Source of the DNA: Rhizobium sp. Q54
Lineage (GTDB): Bacteria; Pseudomonadota; Alphaproteobacteria; Rhizobiales; Beijerinckiaceae
Assembly (NCBI GenBank): GCA_945901195.1
Contig: CAMDKB010000290.1
Span: forward strand, 1 to 5,973
Reading direction: 5' to 3'
DNA length: 5,973 nucleotides
Made by a program: the position numbers and the translations under genes. Every line of letters starts with the position of its first letter. Positions within the stretch are counted from its first letter, which is position 1. The notes under the pieces are model-generated. The model was not told the DNA's origin and ran no database searches. It was given only the letters and a program-made list of their open reading frames with translations. Below are positions 5,147 through 5,973 of the stretch, piece by piece.

Positions 5147-5971
5147 ATGAAGCACCAATTGACCGCACATGTTTCTCGCCGTGCCGTACTGGCGGCTGGG
5201 GCGGCGCTGCCGGCATTGATGACAAATCCGGTCATCGCACAATCGCCCGGGCTAGATGTGCCCTATGTCCCAACGCCGCAGGACGTCGTGGATCGCATGC
5301 TCGATATGGTCAAGCCGACCGCCAAGGACTTTGTCATGGATCTTGGCTGCGGCGATGGACGTATGCTGGTGACTGCGGCAGCGAAGTTCGGCGCCCGCGG
5401 GCGGGGGGTTGATCTCAACCCCGTGCGTATTACCGAGGCCACCGAAAATGCCCGCCGCGCCAATGTGAGCGACAAGGTGGAATTCATAGTCGCTAATCTG
5501 TTTGCGACGTCTATCCGCGAGGCGGATGTTCTCACAATGTATCTGCTGCCAAGCGTCAATCTGCTATTGCGGCCGCGCATACTGGACGAGATGCGTCCCG
5601 GGTCGCGCATTGTATCGCACGCGTTTCACATGGCGGATTGGGAGCCGGACCAGCAGGACGAGGTGCGCGGGCGCAATCTTTATCACTGGATCGTGCCGGC
5701 AAAGGTCGCGGGTAAATGGAACCTGCATGAGGGCTCCAACATGATTTCGCTGGATGTGTTTCAGCAGTTCCAGAATCTGACAGGGCTTGCCAAGACCGAA
5801 GCTGGAGCCAAGGGCAAGGTGACCGGTCGGATCAAGGGTACGGAAGTTACCTTCAACGTTGACATGGGCAATGGCTCCAAAACCTACACAGGCAAGGTGG
5901 CTGATGGCATGATCGATCCTGGCTCGGGCGCAGGCTGGAACGCGGCGCACGAAACGCGCATCGGGCGTTGA
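5147..5971 (+). CDS. Class I SAM-dependent methyltransferase with Tat-like signal (copy 2)
   Basis: The 274-residue product is a paralogue of the gene just upstream. Over a gap-free stretch (residues 40-160 here, 50-170 there) I count about 82 of 121 identical residues. It keeps YVPTPQDVVDRML (40-52), motif I VMDLGCGDGR (63-72), GVDLN (87-91, with Asn at 91 where copy 1 has Asp) and PGSRIVSH (151-158). The N terminus SRRAVLAAGAALPAL (10-24) is a twin-arginine signal with a likely cleavage after VIA (29-31), giving a short exported protein with no obvious anchor. The C-terminal third (TYTGKVADG, ending GWNAAHETR) is beta-rich and more diverged than the core. An excellent ribosome site fixes the start. 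The stop TGA overlaps an ATG at 5971-5973, which could begin another gene beyond the window. The methyl acceptor is unknown. Confidence 0.9.
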   Translation: MKHQLTAHVSRRAVLAAGAALPALMTNPVIAQSPGLDVPYVPTPQDVVDRMLDMVKPTAKDFVMDLGCGDGRMLVTAAAKFGARGRGVDLNPVRITEATENARRANVSDKVEFIVANLFATSIREADVLTMYLLPSVNLLLRPRILDEMRPGSRIVSHAFHMADWEPDQQDEVRGRNLYHWIVPAKVAGKWNLHEGSNMISLDVFQQFQNLTGLAKTEAGAKGKVTGRIKGTEVTFNVDMGNGSKTYTGKVADGMIDPGSGAGWNAAHETRIGR

Positions 5972-5973
5972 TG

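Overview
The window looks like chromosomal DNA from an alphaproteobacterium, most likely of the Hyphomicrobiales (Rhizobiales). The evidence is the high G+C content, a UvrB with the long N-terminal extension I associate with that group, palindromic intergenic repeats built on CCTTCTCCC/GGGAGAAGG and CCTCATCCTGAG cores, and a GTTC-N7-GTTC box, which is the alphaproteobacterial LexA operator.

Layout, left to right. Bases 1-81 are the 3' end of an unidentified plus-strand gene. Bases 82-348 are intergenic and hold two hairpins, one of them a dispersed-repeat type. Bases 349-1044 (minus) encode a 231-residue basic protein that I cannot assign to a named family. It has a very clear promoter: TTGACA, a 17-nt spacer, TATGTT, with a perfect SOS box overlapping the -10 hexamer. 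Bases 1105-1390 are a gene-free mosaic of at least six small palindromes. Bases 1391-4030 (minus) are uvrB, the damage-recognition helicase subunit of nucleotide excision repair. The last part of its reading frame contains an in-frame copy of a palindromic repeat at 1521-1571. Bases 4031-4163 separate uvrB from a divergent gene and hold two consecutive perfect 7-bp hairpins. Bases 4164-5015 and 5147-5971 (plus) are tandem paralogues encoding class I SAM-dependent methyltransferases, each with a twin-arginine-type N-terminal signal.

How the parts may work together. uvrB and the 231-residue gene lie in the same orientation but are separated by 346 bp, and the small gene has its own promoter. 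If the operator is real, LexA represses the small gene and DNA damage induces it, which makes it a candidate DNA-damage-response protein beside an excision-repair gene. No SOS box is visible upstream of uvrB. The methyltransferase pair is transcribed away from uvrB and is probably functionally separate; it looks like a local duplication.

The two observations most worth following are the SOS-box-controlled unknown protein and the repeat translated inside uvrB.
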